From positions 62,001 to 126,000 of the forward strand of contig LUCM01000012.1 in assembly GCA_008360955.1 (NCBI GenBank): a stretch of 64,000 bases of DNA, in the 5' to 3' direction. The stretch is from Fasciolopsis buskii. Taxonomy: Eukaryota > Platyhelminthes > Trematoda > Plagiorchiida > Fasciolidae. The notes beneath the pieces were generated by a model. It searched no databases. It worked only from the letters and a program-made list of their open reading frames with translations, and was not told where the DNA came from. The position numbers and the translations under genes are program-made. Shown in pieces: positions 11,891-26,099 of this stretch. Position 1 is the stretch's first letter. Every line of letters starts with the position of its first letter.

Positions 11891-13621
11891 AACCTGGATC
11901 AGTCAACGATCATCGACCATTCTAATTCATACCTACGGAATCTGACCGTGCACGGATCCGTGCTCGCAGTCGTTTTCGCCTATTCTTTGGTCGCAACAAC
12001 TCAAATACCACCTGTCCGTTTCAGCTGGTTCTAGCTGATAATCATCGAGTTTAATTTCGATTGGAGCTGTCAGCGCGACTACTGTCATAACGAAATGCCC
12101 GAACTGCGAGCATGCACTGGAAACAGCGAAAAGAAGCTATATAAAATACGCAATACATTGACTAAAATTCGTAGCCAATCGAGTAACCAAGCTTCCGTCA
12201 CCCTTGTGTTTGCCCCATGCATAATTCCTGTTAGCCACATTTGTTATCTTCCGTGATTTGAGCCGGTCATTTGGATCATTTCCGCCGTAATCTTCAAGTA
12301 TCTGCGGAGTGTGTGGTTCACATCCCGATTCCAAGTAATCTTAGCTCTGTCGCTGTTAGGGGTCATGAGACCTTCTGTGGCCTATCTCGAAATCCTCCTT
12401 TGTTTAGAACACTTGTCCGTAACTACTCCTTGGATCGGATATTGCTGGTGTGCGTTTCGGTATGATAGAAAGACTAAAGTAACAACTATCCAATAAGTGT
12501 TACAAAAGCCCAGCACCTAGTGACATTTAGTACGCAGGATTTCAGAACATGTAAACTTTAAGTAAGCCGTTGGATGCTGGGAGATCCATTCTTCTGCTTG
12601 CTACACGCAATTAGAAACGTAAGAACCTAGGACCTCAAAGCAACAGTAATTTGAGAAATGGCAAAGTGTAGTGTTAGACATGGAGATGTGAAGAAGCAAC
12701 CAGATAAGTGGATAGCGGCAACAGTCGCATTTTTCACCGGCTGATTACAGATATTTACCCAAGAAACCCATGTGTAAGTGATTGACTGCTCACATATACC
12801 TGCAAAGAATGGGTTGTAAGTAGATACTAGTCCTTCAACAGAGATTCAGTTCACCAAGTAGATAAACTTACTTAAGAGACGGAAGTCATCAGAATTAGAT
12901 GGGGTTTCTTTGCCCTCCTTCAAGGTGGCGACGATTTGTTGATGTCGGAGTTAACAAAACTCTGGAGGTTGATTTGGACTAGGGAATGGTTCGTGAAAAT
13001 CAATAGGAATCAAGGATTAGATCAGGTCAATGCCACCGGCTGCATCGGAAATCCTTTTCCAGTTATTCAGTGACTCGTCGATCACGCACTTCACATCCGG
13101 CCCAGAGAACACAGGGCGGGTAATCAACGTGTGCTGTCAACGAGTTTCATCAAATTCAACACAATACTGTGCTTCAAAATTTTGGACAACCACAGCAACA
13201 AAAAATAGATGTCCATAAACAGTGTTCAGTAGAGCTACAAAGCGAGAGAGTGGAAAATATTGATTTGGGATGGTTTGACGTATTAATTCCAGCGTTTTCA
13301 CAATTTATTAGATGGGATGATCAAGCTAAATGTGCAGTATACTGGTTATCATGTAGTCTTTCAACACCAGATCACTTGTTCTGCTCAACACTATTTGTAG
13401 ATTTTAACAAGAACAATCGGTTGATAAAATAATGACATCAAATGAGCCACATGGCTTATTTTACGGCAAAAGTGCACTTGACAAATAGAGAATTCACCAA
13501 AAATCTCTTCTTTACGTCTACAGAAATCTGTCGAAAACTATCTGCCCCTTTGAAGCACTTAGATTGCGTTTGCGCATTAGTTCAAAAAATGACCGTCTTG
13601 GGAATGACCATTACTCGGTCT
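11891..13621. other. No supported gene; conflicting open frames
   Basis: Several open frames overlap on opposite strands (12137-12334 on -, 12271-12496 on +, 13030-13432 on +, 13442-13633 on +). None has a domain I recognise. The - strand frame at 12137-12334 and the + strand frame at 13169-13432 look protein-like in composition, but neither has a decisive splice context. Confidence 0.3.
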
Positions 13622-14179
13622 TTAATATACTAGCGAGACCAGCCTAAGAGTAACCCAATTCATGTTCTCAAGTAGGGGACAAAAGCTATATGGTGAAACA
13701 CTGATCGTGAAGTTGTCCAGCTTGGGCTCAAGAGTGCGCTGGTAATTAGGACGAACTGTGTTGAATAAGTGGGCTTTTAGTTGATTCATTTCAAAGACAG
13801 TGTTAGTAACATTTGTCACGGATTTAGCTGTCATGCGCATAATGTTTTCAAAAACGTCTTGTGGTAGTCGGTTTCGACAAATTTGAGATGCTTGTTTTTC
13901 GGATTCCGTCAGATTATCTTCTACCTATTCCACTATTTTGCGCATTTTTTTGCATTTATTATGTGATGTTGAATAACATTCCCTTAGTATTTCGCAGATG
14001 CTCACCATGCATTCAGTGATACTCTTCGTCGTATTTCTTTGCTTCACTTCCTCGATGGAAAGCTCATTGCCGTTTTTAGATTCTAACATTGGTCGAATGG
14101 CTTTGTGGGCTTCTATGGATGCGAAAGATATATGCTTTCTGTTCATGTCACTGTTGAAGCGGCAAACGAAATCGTCCAT
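13622..14179 (-). CDS. Candidate two-exon gene fragment, unknown protein
   Basis: One - strand frame is open from ATG 14179 (first Met after an in-frame TGA) to a stop at 13622, broken only by TAG 13927-13925. The TAG sits exactly where an acceptor would be (GGAATAG|GTAGAAG). Upstream, ATG|GTGAGC offers a donor, so a short intron of about 80 nt joins ...SITECM to VEDNLTESEKQ in the same phase. The product would be hydrophilic and probably helical (MDDFVCRFNSD..., ...RLPQDVFENIMRM). I do not recognise a family. The opposite strand shows a signal-peptide-like frame at 13998-14183, as expected opposite a charged sequence. Its end also coincides with a GTAAGT. The call is tentative. Confidence 0.3.
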
Positions 14180-14400
14180 GTAAGTTCAGCTCATGATCAT
14201 TACAATTACATGTTTCATGAATGTACCTCATAAATTTGTCAACAATTAATCAATGAAATGGAAGTGCACTTAAAACCCCCGTTCTCGGCGAAGGTAATGG
14301 CAAAATAACCGGCGGTGGTAAGTGATTATCACAAGGACTGTGTTATAATATTGTCACAATAAAAATACAAGTTTGATTGTAAAGCGCCTTGAGAAAGACT

Positions 14401-14525
14401 ACCCACGGCAGTCGAATTTTCGGCGCACTACATCTACCAACAACGTTGTGTTATTAACATTATATCATTCACAATTAAAACCAATACACGGAGCATCGAT
14501 TATTCGATACACTCCTTACCTCATT
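14401..14525 (+). repeat. Dispersed repeat, copy 1
   Basis: About 115 nt align with 27868-27982. Shared landmarks are CATCTACCA, GTGTTATTA, ATATCATTCAC and TCGATACACTCCTTA. Here only one arm of the inverted repeat seen in copy 2 is obvious. It may be part of a small non-autonomous transposon, but its ends are not defined. Confidence 0.65.
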
Positions 14526-14660
14526 TTGTCCTGAAAAAAAAAGAACTTTACCAGAAATATCAGCATCGTCTTTCATTCTCCCCTTATCCTCGAAATCTTC
14601 GCATTACTTGAAATAGATTCTCGGTCATTTCGTTGGATTAGACAGATTGAGTTATTTTAT

Positions 14661-15143
14661 TTGAATCGTACGTACATCAGTGTAATTTTAGACTACTCAC
14701 TCGTTCTACTGACACGAGAATCGGATCCGCAGACCACGAGCAACGATTTATTTATGGAGCCATGCGAGTCCCAGATGGCTTTCATTGCATACAGGCAATT
14801 TTGCCCGTGCAAAGTTATATTATTTGGATTTGTAATCGGTATGCGAATTTCGGCCAGTCACGGTGACAAGCGGAGACGAATCACCAGTAAATACGTACTT
14901 GGCTTCCACTCAGTCTACACGAATGAAGTAAGCATCAGAAGGGCAACAAGCTCAAGTTATATTTACAGCTCGTATATTTACATGAAGTGTTATAAATATT
15001 TCGATTGGTGGAATACGTTCTGTCCAATGGCCTTCGCGGAATGTCGCCACGATCACTGTTGGTTGCTTATCTACGCAAGCCAGCACAAAACTGTATCGCG
15101 CTGCATCACACGACTGGCACGTAAACTCACAACACTACTGTAA
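14661..15143 (+). CDS. Longest open frame of the window, unknown and doubtful
   Basis: 160 codons without a stop, opened by TTG; the first in-frame ATG is at Met32 (MEPCESQMAF). The predicted product has no recognised domain or clear signal peptide and has an irregular mix of Cys, Tyr and aromatic residues. A frame this long is only marginally above chance here. Other frames over 14740-15140 also look protein-like, so the frame choice is uncertain. Confidence 0.13.
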   Translation: MNRTYISVILDYSLVLLTRESDPQTTSNDLFMEPCESQMAFIAYRQFCPCKVILFGFVIGMRISASHGDKRRRITSKYVLGFHSVYTNEVSIRRATSSSYIYSSYIYMKCYKYFDWWNTFCPMAFAECRHDHCWLLIYASQHKTVSRCITRLARKLTTLL

Positions 15144-18100
15144 GAATTTTCGGTGACTCAATGACCAACCTATAACTTATAAGCAGAATTTCCGATACCA
15201 GGTTTAGTGATAAAGTTATGCTGGTTTTACCCAGTTCTGAATACCTTTCACTTATATCTGAATCGTCCTAAATTTATCTCACACCGTAGCGTTGAAAATT
15301 ATAGTTAGCTTTGTCAACTATCTAAGTTCTAGCTCGAAACTTATCCCCGCTAATCACTCCAGATCAATCAAGTGGCCTCAGACTAGTCAATATGAGTTTA
15401 ACTCATTAGGCGAGGCTCTCAAGATAAAAGTTGTGACTTTTGGCGTTGATACTTGAGATGCATATGGTAAAAATGCAACTTAAAGGTCGATTTTCATGTT
15501 CCTACTCCAGCTCATTCAAAACAGTCAAAATATAAGTTAATCAAAGTCCAGGAGTAATTCACACCTGAACCTATCTACTTCATCTGATCTAATTTACGAT
15601 CACACAGCTGCGAATTTTGTATCTTTTCAGTCAGAAGTAACTTGAACAGAGGACGTGATGCGATCTCGGACCGTCGACGCGCTTGCGAACAAGTGATGAT
15701 ATCCCTTGTAAGTTTTTGTGCGCCTAAGAATTTCACCAGTGATCGGACAATTTTATCGTCCAAGATTAAATTGAAATGATCACCAACGGAAGAATAATTC
15801 TATTTTAGTTCCCTAAGGCGAACGCCAAATTACCTTTTCAACTGTCAAACGTTTATGCTCTTATCTAGCATTTGATTTTATTCGTTTATTGCCGAATTTC
15901 ACAGAGCATTTGCTTCAAACGTTGGTGTTAAATGTTGAATTCTTTGGTGAAATGCTTCATAGGGTGCCACACGGGACCCAACTGTATCCTCTACTTTGTT
16001 AATAAGCTTAGGTTCTATAGGAATTTATCGCATTCACAAACCAGTTACTTCTATCCCAACTTTCTTTTTTTAACAGACTGCTCATGTTCAGAATTTCTTA
16101 GAAAATACTGCTACAAACGCGTGGGAGATCCGCAAGACATGAGAAAACATCTCTATCCTAAAGCGCAAAATGCCTGATGGGATGAAGACGAATTTGATAA
16201 ATTATTAGCAGACGCCGACTAAAGGCGTTCATATCCACATTCACACCCACTGTTCAAAACTACATAATATAATAAATTTTGTTTTCATCCAAATGGCCTG
16301 ATTCCGGCGATTGCGAATAAATGAAATGCGAATAAAGTTGCCAGGTTTGCTGTAGTTTTGCGTTCAATTAGTCAGTTTCTGCACTGTGCTTCTGTTGTGT
16401 ACTCTTAATCGAGGTTATGAACGGCAAATTCATACAAAAGGTGCAGTTGTATGGCAAACAGTGTCATCACTCGACAGATGATCTGTCTTAGTTACTAGTA
16501 CGTATTTGTTTTATAAGTTTCCGATCGCTGCACTTGGTGATTAGATCTCAAAAGTCGCTCCGGAAAAACTGAGCTGGGACAAATATACATGACCAAATTC
16601 ACTGAGAATTATTTTCTGCTTAACTAATCTAACTGACAACGCAGCACCATTGGCAAGTACGCGTAATCATACAGGCGTGTGTAGTCGGAATATGTGGTAA
16701 AAATTGGGTTTGCACGATCCAAAATTTTAGAACGGGATATATCACAACTTCTCTTTGCTGTTACTTATCGATCGCAATGGTAAACTATCATCCGAATTAA
16801 TAACAAAGCTATCTTTAATACTTCTTACAATCTTACGAAAGTATGTCAAAACTATTCTATAAACCTCATTTACCTTGTTTACCGAGATCTCGTTTGCATT
16901 GGTCCGAAATTTGGGCACATTCGTACTTGCGCACTGTAAGGTGCGCTGCTTACGGTGCATTTGCGATCAGCAAACAGATGTGCCTCTGAGAGAATTTTTG
17001 ACAGGCAGACATGTTCCTACAAACTTGAGAATATTTTTGACAAATCCGAAAAGTTTTGACCTAATTCCGAACAAACGCGAGAAATGGTAAGGCAGAAACT
17101 GTTTACACGACCTGTAGATTATGCCAATGGGGAAAATAAAGTGTTCTACATCTGACTATGCAATTATTGGGCACAATGAAAAAAGCTTTTCAATCAAACT
17201 GCGGGAGACTTCAAGTTACGTGGGTTGCAATGGCATTTTGAAAATGATAAACACCAAAGTGGACGATATCGAAGAAATGATAACTAAGAGAAAAGAGGCA
17301 AGCCAGCACTAATATTTCGATCATAGAAATTACCGTTCTGCGGTTTATTCTAACCAGCTTTGGTCTTTGGATTGACCTTCCGCCAACTACGTACTGACAT
17401 TTATATTTGAAATTTCTGTGGGACGGAGTTTGTTTATTCCACAGTGGTGACCAAATATTAGTCAGTTAGTGGGAGTTTAATTCACCCACGATGGATTTTA
17501 GGTTCGTATCACCCACAGTTTGGAAAAGCTTTAAGCAACATTTAGGACTGCATCGATACCGTAATCCGCCAATTTTCATTCCCTTGCTTATATATTTCGC
17601 CGTGTCAGTTGTTGTTTCTATCTCCTGAAGATTCTTTAAACCATGAAATGACCTAAATGGCTTGATCTGTAAGGGTAGCATTCGGCAAAGCTGTATGGTT
17701 GAGTAATTAGCGAGCTCGCACTTTTCTGGTCATTTCCGTCAGTCTGCTGATGGAAAAACACGGACGAGTTATAAATGTTGGCTTATATTATCAATCTGGG
17801 CTCACATTTAAACAAACCGGACAGTGCGATACTTGGGCACGAATAAATAAAACAAATAGAACAACAAAATTTAAGTCGTGGTACCAGGAGTTCCAACCTG
17901 GAAAACACGGCAAAATTGTGCGCATCGAATCACCTCATACTTTTGGTTTTCCAGCCTACAATTTTCAATAGTCGGTCAAGTTTTACGTATAAACAAGCCA
18001 AACTTTTCACTACCGAGGTTTTTATCTATTGGAAACTAAAGGACAAAGAACAAGTTTCATTTCCTTGAAGCCCTTGATCAGAGTTAATATCGGCATTAAG

Positions 18101-21100
18101 GTGACGGTACAACTGTACGCATAGTTAAGATCACGATGAACTCGAAATTTGGTAACATATCCAATTGTTAGTCCTGAGTAAAAAGTGATCTCACATGAGG
18201 TGGCATTTTTTAGTCATACGTCTAAGGCCAACTTGAAATATATTTTCCAAGCCTTTTTTTCAACAGCATTCTAAAACTTTGTAAATCAGTCGGAACGGGT
18301 TTATCACGCGGTAGGTGAAGGATAAGGAGATAACCAAAAGCCTCCAAATGATCCAAATGTACTTGTCAGCGGTCAGTATGTCCGTCTTGAAACAAGAGAG
18401 TGAGGTCCCATCCGAAGCGAAATCCATCGTATGCACACAAGATCTGGACGCAGACTGAAGTGCATTCATAAAGGTTTTGCAAAAATTCACCATTTGCAAT
18501 TTGCTGAGTCCTTTGTGTCTCTCGTAAAATCGAGGATACAAGTCTGCGCGAGCTTTGCCCCCACCTCCTGGGGCGTTTTTCTAGTCAATGCGGGCATAAC
18601 TGTTGCGAGCAGACTACTGCTTCCTGCTTGAACAAGGCACAGGGAGAGGAGCTAGCATAAGTGTACCCCATGGCAGTGCTTGGTTTTTGTTTTTCGCTGA
18701 GTTTGCTTGACGCAGATATCGGGCGTCGCTTCACGTGTTTGGTCGTGCTGCGCCCAACTTCAAAAACTAATGACTGAGCCTCACTGTGCGAGCCATTTAA
18801 GTAAGTGGCATGTCATAGCTTAGTTTCCAGATATCAAACATATGCCGCAATTGTGCGTTGGCTCTGAGACGCTATGTGCTGGTTTGGTCGAAACACTGGC
18901 ATTCAAAAAGCAACATTTTTGCCCTTGCTATTCTGGATTAAGAGCTGTATCTAGGTTCATAAGCATCAGAAAACAGTCGCATTATGGAAATGATTAGACT
19001 GAAAGAAATACATTTCCTGGAGTTTCGGACTGTGAAAAGTAGCCCACACTCAAAATGACTGACAATTAGAAATGAGGATTTAACGGGGTGACCATGAGAA
19101 GGATTACTTACTTTGGATGAAGGTGACTATTAGGAATATCCAGAAAGTTACCTTAAGAAATCGCCGCAGCAAATTTATTATCACAGAAAACTGGGCACAT
19201 ATCCCCAACAGGCAAGAATTATTGTCAGAAAGCTTGCAGGCAAGACTCTTTGCATCAGTGAAATAGGACAAACAAAAAGTGTTAGATCACCTGAAAAAGT
19301 ACTTTCGTTTGCGAACATCAAGGACAACAAGAGGAACAAATCTGGTGTTCCGGTAGGATATCAAGCTACAAGGAATAGGATTGTTCACTATCGATCTCTC
19401 TCCAGTGTACTCAGGTTGCTTTTCGCTACGATTTTCTCGATCATTCCAATGGGTGCGTTCGGAGAGGACTTTGGCTTCGAACATTCAAGAGCGGAAAATC
19501 TTTTGCTCCTGCCTACTTTGATACTATCATTTGTTGTCAACTGAACGTAGCCACGGTGCAGACTGGCCGCAAGCCTTCAATACGTTATCTTTCGGTTCTT
19601 TGCAGAGCATATTCTTTCACGTTTGCATATTTGTTCTTTCAGTAGTGAGTTCAGTAAAGGCATTAGGCGGATAAGTGTTTTGTAATGAAATGATTCTGCA
19701 TGTCACAAGTTGAGGGATACGGACAAAATTGTAGTGAAAAGTGACAAGTGAAAAAGTGAAAAAAGACGTTCTTTCGTTATCGAGGAAAGTCTAGACACGC
19801 GATTGCCGTGGTGCAACATGCATGAGTCTAGTCAGGCGTTTTCTCGCATGATTATCGCGTGATACTATCTGCGGCGACTGAGTACTTCGGAATATTTAAA
19901 ATTTTATTCAGTACCAATTAGATGACTCATCTGAGATTGATTGACAAATATAACAGTCGATTACAGAACTTTCGTGTAACTCCGACACCGCACGTTTTGT
20001 CCAAATATAATGTCTGCATGGAACCGAGAATTTGCAACAACTGTGAATTCAGAAAAACGTTTCCTTTTGCCGCCGAGGCCGTCTTTCCAGTTACTCACTA
20101 CGAAACTGGAAGCCAGAATTGACGACACACAACTGTGACCGTTTGATAGACTGACTAAACTCGAGTACATCAGCGACATGCTACCACACGTCACATTTAG
20201 TTAGTCACATTGGTAGACCGACATCATATACGGCGATTCACAGTTTTGAAGACAGCCAGAATAAGTCCAAAAACCCAAGCACCACTAAAAGAAAACAAAC
20301 GAAGCATTCAGATAACACCGTAGAGAATGGCTCTACCTGGCAAAGAAACTCAGTCAAACATGCCGGGTGGACTTGTATTAAAATACGCAGATTCACAAAA
20401 TTAGGCAGCACAAAAATATCCGTCTGTTAATAGTATATTATTATTGGGCCCTTCTTTTAGCCGAAACGTTTTAAGTTAAGTTTTCTTGTGCCTAACTCGA
20501 TGCGGAGTAGCAGTAAATAATTGGAAATCCGATTTCCAGCTGGACATGGAAACGTTGATGCCAGGAAACCAAATCAGATAATTCGACTATTGTTTGTTGC
20601 ACGGATACATATTTTTACTTTGGAGGAAAATACTGGAAAATGGTATTTTTGAATAGGAAAATGGGGAGTGGGAGGTAGAATGAGGTTCACGGTTAAAATT
20701 CTCAGTGCCACGGTGGCATATCTTGCACGACGTCTAGCATACAATTTGGATCTATAAAACTTCTGGGGCAACGAAGTAAATTAGACAAATCGGTTTAACA
20801 GGCACAAATTGTTGTGGCTGTATTGATGTGAAGAACTCCGATCTTATAAAGAATTTGGAGAAGATAGTTATTGGTATCCTGAAGATAGTTGGGTTCACTG
20901 ATGAACCATAATCTTAGTGAACATGAACAGTGTCCTATCGATGGCACTGCGTTGTTCATTAATTGTTTTTTTATTAATTTTTTCAACAGTATTCAAATGC
21001 CGACAGAAATGCAAAGCCCCTCCTACAAAGCATATATTAGCTCGCATAATCACGTTACATCTGTCTTTTCGGAAATGTTTTCTCTGGAGTTTAAAAATTG

Positions 21101-24100
21101 AGATGCGAAAATCGGATTCAGTACGGGAACATCGTGCCTCTGCTTATTATGTTCGTTGAATTACGGAGCCGAATTTCGGTTTAGTCCATAGCAAGGGAAG
21201 TGATCCTTCATGACATCGTACAACTATGGACAAGCTTTTAATAGGATTGATTCCTTCAAAAAGTGCAAATGGAAATCGACTGATTTGATCCGCGTAACAA
21301 ATCTCTGCCAGTAGCAAGTCTCAGTTATATAAATATGAATAAAGCCAAATGATAATACCAGAATTATACACCCATCACTCAGAGATGATTACTTTTCCAG
21401 AATGCCTTTAGGGCTAACAGCACCAACTTCGCAAATATTCCTTTGGAACAATGAGCAGAATTAAACTACCCAAATATCCGAACCACTGAACAACCTCAAG
21501 ACATCAGATCCCATCCAAAACCATGGTAAGTTTAATGAAAAACAGTAACGGTTTGAAGCTGAAATAATGAACGAAAATTTGTACAAATGTTCGATTTCTT
21601 GTACTGCAATAAATGGTTCGCTGGTCAAACCCAAAGAAAGGCGTCCACTCGAGCGTATGAACGTAAACTGCCTATAAATAGGCATGAATCGTCCGCGAGA
21701 GTGACAACCCTCAGTGATCCCGAGGTCAAATTAAATCAGGTCAAAATTTTGCATCAGCAGCCACCAAAAGAAGGAGGGATTTTCAGTGACATGCTACTTC
21801 ACAAATAATCTGACTACTAGACATATCGGAAGGGATCAGAAAAGAAGCAGAATTTCCAAATTTACAAGGAACAAGGATAGCAAGTTTAACAAAGAACTTA
21901 AATCTCATAGGCCACAGCAACATAACTCTCACGTCTTCGAAACTGAGTCAAAGAACATTCCCATACTCTGGAGGAGAAGAACGGTGAACAAATAAGATGA
22001 GGCTTCTCAAACACACGCCACGTTGCTTTTCGTTAAAAAGGTTCATGACAGAAACATCGCTGTAATTTGTTGACTATCCTTTATCGATTGGCCTAGGCCA
22101 GCTTTAAGAATGACTGTATTATGGTGCTAGATCGGATATTCAATTTTAGCACTATGCAGATCAGCGGACAAAATACCGCTAAAAAATGGTACTAGTTTCA
22201 CTTTTATTGCCACTTACCAACTATGTGTACCCAATGTTTTTCAGGTTGGTGTCATCAGAATTACATTCACATCCTTGTTGTTCTTCCAAGCACACTTCTA
22301 ATGTTACGAATCAGATTACGGAGGCATCAATATTACCTCTAAACGGTGTCCCCGGAAAGCTATTTCATGTTGGCCAAATCCTGCGATAGATGATATCGTT
22401 TTTAAACTGTTGTTTGTTGTTCTGGATGCAACAAACGAATACGTTCAGAAAATCAGTTCGCATTCGCGGAATGATTATTCACTTTGTCAATTAATGAAAA
22501 ATTTGGCTAAGAACAATATGTAAGTACTTTTGGTCTTTATCTCTTGTTGTTTTCCATCAAACATTCGGAAAAAACACTCTCTGACGGAAGCGAATTGCTC
22601 AGTGATGTGGATGAGGACGTTGTGGAAATTAGCGGTTTTGCCGTGCATTGATTTGTGCCACAGGGGTAGTTAGACGACAGTGTCATTCCATTTGTGTGTA
22701 CGAGTCGAGCTTGTCTTTAAGTGCATCTTTCCTGAGCGTTTTTGGCCTTTACCAGTTCAACTACTGATCTCCAAGTCGCCTAAGTCACCCTAAAACATTA
22801 TACTTCTTCAGTGATGACAAAGAATCAGAATCTGGTTCTTCGACTACGATGATGCCGATAGACACATGTAGCTATCATTAAATTCTCGTTCAGGCTTATA
22901 ACTTATTTTTATCCTGAATCAAAAGCAATTCATCGGCTACAATGTTACCACCTCTTTGTTTGTCAAATATACCCCTGAAAATCTCCAAGTCTCCGATTGT
23001 ATCGTCTCTTTGCAAATCTCCCATTCCTTCCCCACCTCTCCTCATCGTGTATCTAGACAATGTAATTCGTTATCTGCTGTATTCATATGACAGTACTTTT
23101 TCTCTAATCAAAATGACATCGAAGAAGTTTAATATAACGATAATGGTAATCTGTCTAGTAATCTGCATATATATGTTCGCATTAAATTTTCTCTCGATAG
23201 AGGTGTAGAACCTTACGCTGTTAGTGATGACTACACACCAGTATCCGTAAATAAGGAATCGCTGATCTTCCATGGTTTTGTAAATCAACCTGACGCACAG
23301 CCGAATCGAATTATCACATGGTATCAGCAATTGAATTATATTTTTGCAAAAATCAGACGTCTTTCTTTGTGTTTCGTATGATAAATTCCCATGCATTTTA
23401 CCAAGCACTTTGCTTATTTGTGTGTTCTACTTGGCTGATTTTGCACGACACCCGTTATTTATCCTAGCCTCCTTTCAAAATATGTCAAATGAATTTCTCG
23501 ATTTTTCATGTTTCTTTATTTTGTTCACTTATTTTGCACAAATCTGAATGCAGATAGTGTGTCATCGGAATCACGGCGAATGATAAAAACATCGAGCGAG
23601 GGAAGGAAGAAAAAAACATTGTGTAGATTTCACAGTACAGGCTTGTTCTTTTAATCTCCATCTCCACATCACCGGATATCCATCGGAATCCATGTCTTGG
23701 GCGGGCTTGATACAGATTGGTTCCAGATACCGAAGTGGAAGGTTGACTTGGGGGCCCTACCCACCCTGTGGCCGAATGGTCTAACCCACAGGATAGCAGG
23801 ACGATCCGAGTGTCAAGTAAACCACTCGGGGCCGCTAACTGATTGCTCAATCCGTACGCCCTTCGAAGCGCGCTGAACATCTCTTCCACAAGTACATGCA
23901 TGTGTCTCGTACACCACCTTCTCCACCGACAATCGTCCCGGCTGTGTGCATTTCATGCACATCTTCCAGCATATAATTGTCCTACTGTCCTATATCTGGT
24001 TGTGTTAGTGAGAGCTCGGAAGCTGTACCATTACAACCTAAAGAAGATCGGAAGTAGTATCTTGTAAATGTCCTATGCTTTCACGTATGTTCTATGCACA

Positions 24101-26099
24101 TTTTGTTCCCGTTACAATCATATGAAAGCTGAATATCCTCTGTTCGGGATTAGTAAAGCATTTACTTGAATCGATTTAACACAAGAAAGTAAGTCAGAAT
24201 ATCCTATGAACTAGATAAAATTGATTTCAATTTTCATTGGTGAATTTCCCATTCACAGACGAAATCCCATTCTATAATTTTTGTTGGTTACCTTCCTGTG
24301 CTCTTTGTATAATCGCTATACTCTGTCTTCTGTGAGTACTAAAATGTCAGCCTTATTTGTACTCCCTTAATCTGGCTCCATGGAGCTTCCAAGGAAGCGC
24401 TATAGCGCAGGCCAGTACGCCCCCGAGACTACATAGGACTGCAAAAATTGATCGATCTATCGACGCCCAGCATTAATGTGCGCTTTCTATTTGGCCGAAA
24501 CGCTGACACATGGCCTCTACCGGATTTAATCGTTTGTCGCAGAACGTACGCTTTATGGAAAGATAAAGAATTCTTGCAGTATATAGCTTGTTAGATTTTT
24601 TGTATCTTCTCATTTACTTAAGACAGATTACATCGATGACAAAATTAAAATAGACGTTGGTTTACCGGCACAATTTTGAAACAGGCTGTTCTTCTACTAT
24701 GGCCGTGCCACACAGCTGAAGAGTTCTGATTGTGAAGGATATAGTATTAATAACGCAGCTCACCGGCGCAAGAAACTGCACTGTATATTTTGGCCCAAGC
24801 GGCGTGCCCTTTGATTCCATCTCACCTGACCTGACCTGTCTTATTTTCAGATAGCTGACCAAGCAAGGATGTGTACAAAAGCATGCATCCAAGCTGATTG
24901 TTCGTACCTTTAGATGGCCAGTCGATGACGATGGGGCATTGTTGTAAAACGCATTGGACTGTAATTGGAAGGATAATTCCAATTACCCAGTTTTCCGCTG
25001 TGCCAATTCAGCCAACTAATTGCCGTTTTGGAAATGCTGGACACTTTACCACTTTGTTTCCCACAATTGTGCTTGCATTGACTGGGGAGACGAAGTCACA
25101 AACACCACTTGCCCGTGATAGGAACCGGGCCTAAACTAAATTGAAGAGTATACATACGCCTTTCCAACCGTTGTAGATTGTGCCTGGTCTCCCAAAACGT
25201 CATAGCACAACAGCAGAACCAGAATCACTATCAGAAATCATGGAATCACATGTGTTGTTCAATGCTCCATTAGTTTTCATAGAAATTAGAGATAATATCA
25301 TTCAGCAAAACATGCCAGTTGTTAATAGCTTTCTGTGAAGCTGATAAAATGTCTGCCTGACGATTATCAGACACGAACTCGAAGCTGCTCAGGTCGTCAC
25401 TAAGTTCAATACGAAAGCAAAAACAAACTGCTTGCTTTTTGCCAGAGTTTAATTAGTAAGATATGCCGTCAACTCCGTCCACAGGCGAATTTCCTGTAAC
25501 ACAACTTAGAATGGATGGTGCACAAAATTTCCTAATGTTTCATCACTTGGCGACAAACATTCCAATAAATTGCTTTTCTCATTAAGTAAGAGTGATCTGA
25601 GTGAAGAGAAAACACTTCTAATAAAGTTCATTTCGAAGATGACACTAATGCTGCAGTGATAAATACAATTCCAAGTACTGCAAAGAATGCCATACTGAAA
25701 GTGGCCACAGTCAAATGAGCTCCCCTCAATTAGCATTTAATTTCGGAACAGAGGAACGCTTACCTTTCCCACATTACTTATGGTCGTTCGCCTTTCAAGT
25801 GCGTCCGCATTGCTATTTATGTAGGTTGCTTCACGAGACAGTTAGCTGAAGACAACAAAAATCGTCAGTCATTTTTGGTTAGGCACAAAAAACTTCGTGG
25901 AATTTTAGTTTTCATCGATGATTGTCTATTCGAGCTTGAAAACAAGCGCGGTGTCAAAGCAACAACATGTAAATGAAACTTCACAGAAAGCGAACAAACA
26001 AGAGTGGGGAAACAGTAAACCAAAACAAGCCAATTGCATTTTTGTTTTCACTGTGCATTTTTTGTGATTTCTGTTGTTTTCGGATTATTTTCAGGTTGG
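15144..26099. other. Long intergenic stretch, little recognisable
   Basis: About 11 kb in which I find no gene I can defend. Scattered open frames of 60-130 codons occur on both strands, often overlapping. A tRNA-like patch lies at 23690-23835. A minimal - strand segment at 24958-24908 has an acceptor (ATTACAG) and donor (AAG|GTACGA) around 17 open codons (SNAFYNNAPSSSTGHLK), but a lone 51-nt exon cannot be trusted. Elsewhere I see only AT-rich unique sequence. Confidence 0.35.
23690..23835 (+). repeat. Possible tRNA-like SINE fragment of a second family
   Basis: GC-rich patch in AT-rich DNA containing TGGCCGAATGGTCTAA at 23769-23784, which resembles the box A/D-arm of Leu or Ser tRNAs. A box-B-like ACGATCCGAGT follows at 23801 but is a poor match to GGTTCGANTCC. 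It could be a SINE head or chance. A - strand open frame at 23506-23901 crosses it and is most likely a by-product. Confidence 0.3.

Noticed and set aside
22186..22389. A shared exon family after TTTCAGGTTGG (10521, 22240, 26093)
   Set aside because: The 11-nt match is only an acceptor-like tract plus a few bases, and the downstream peptides are unrelated.
23506..23901. 131-codon gene on the minus strand
   Set aside because: It crosses a tRNA-like, GC-rich repeat-like patch and AT-rich unique DNA with no recognised motif, and is probably a by-product of the repeat.
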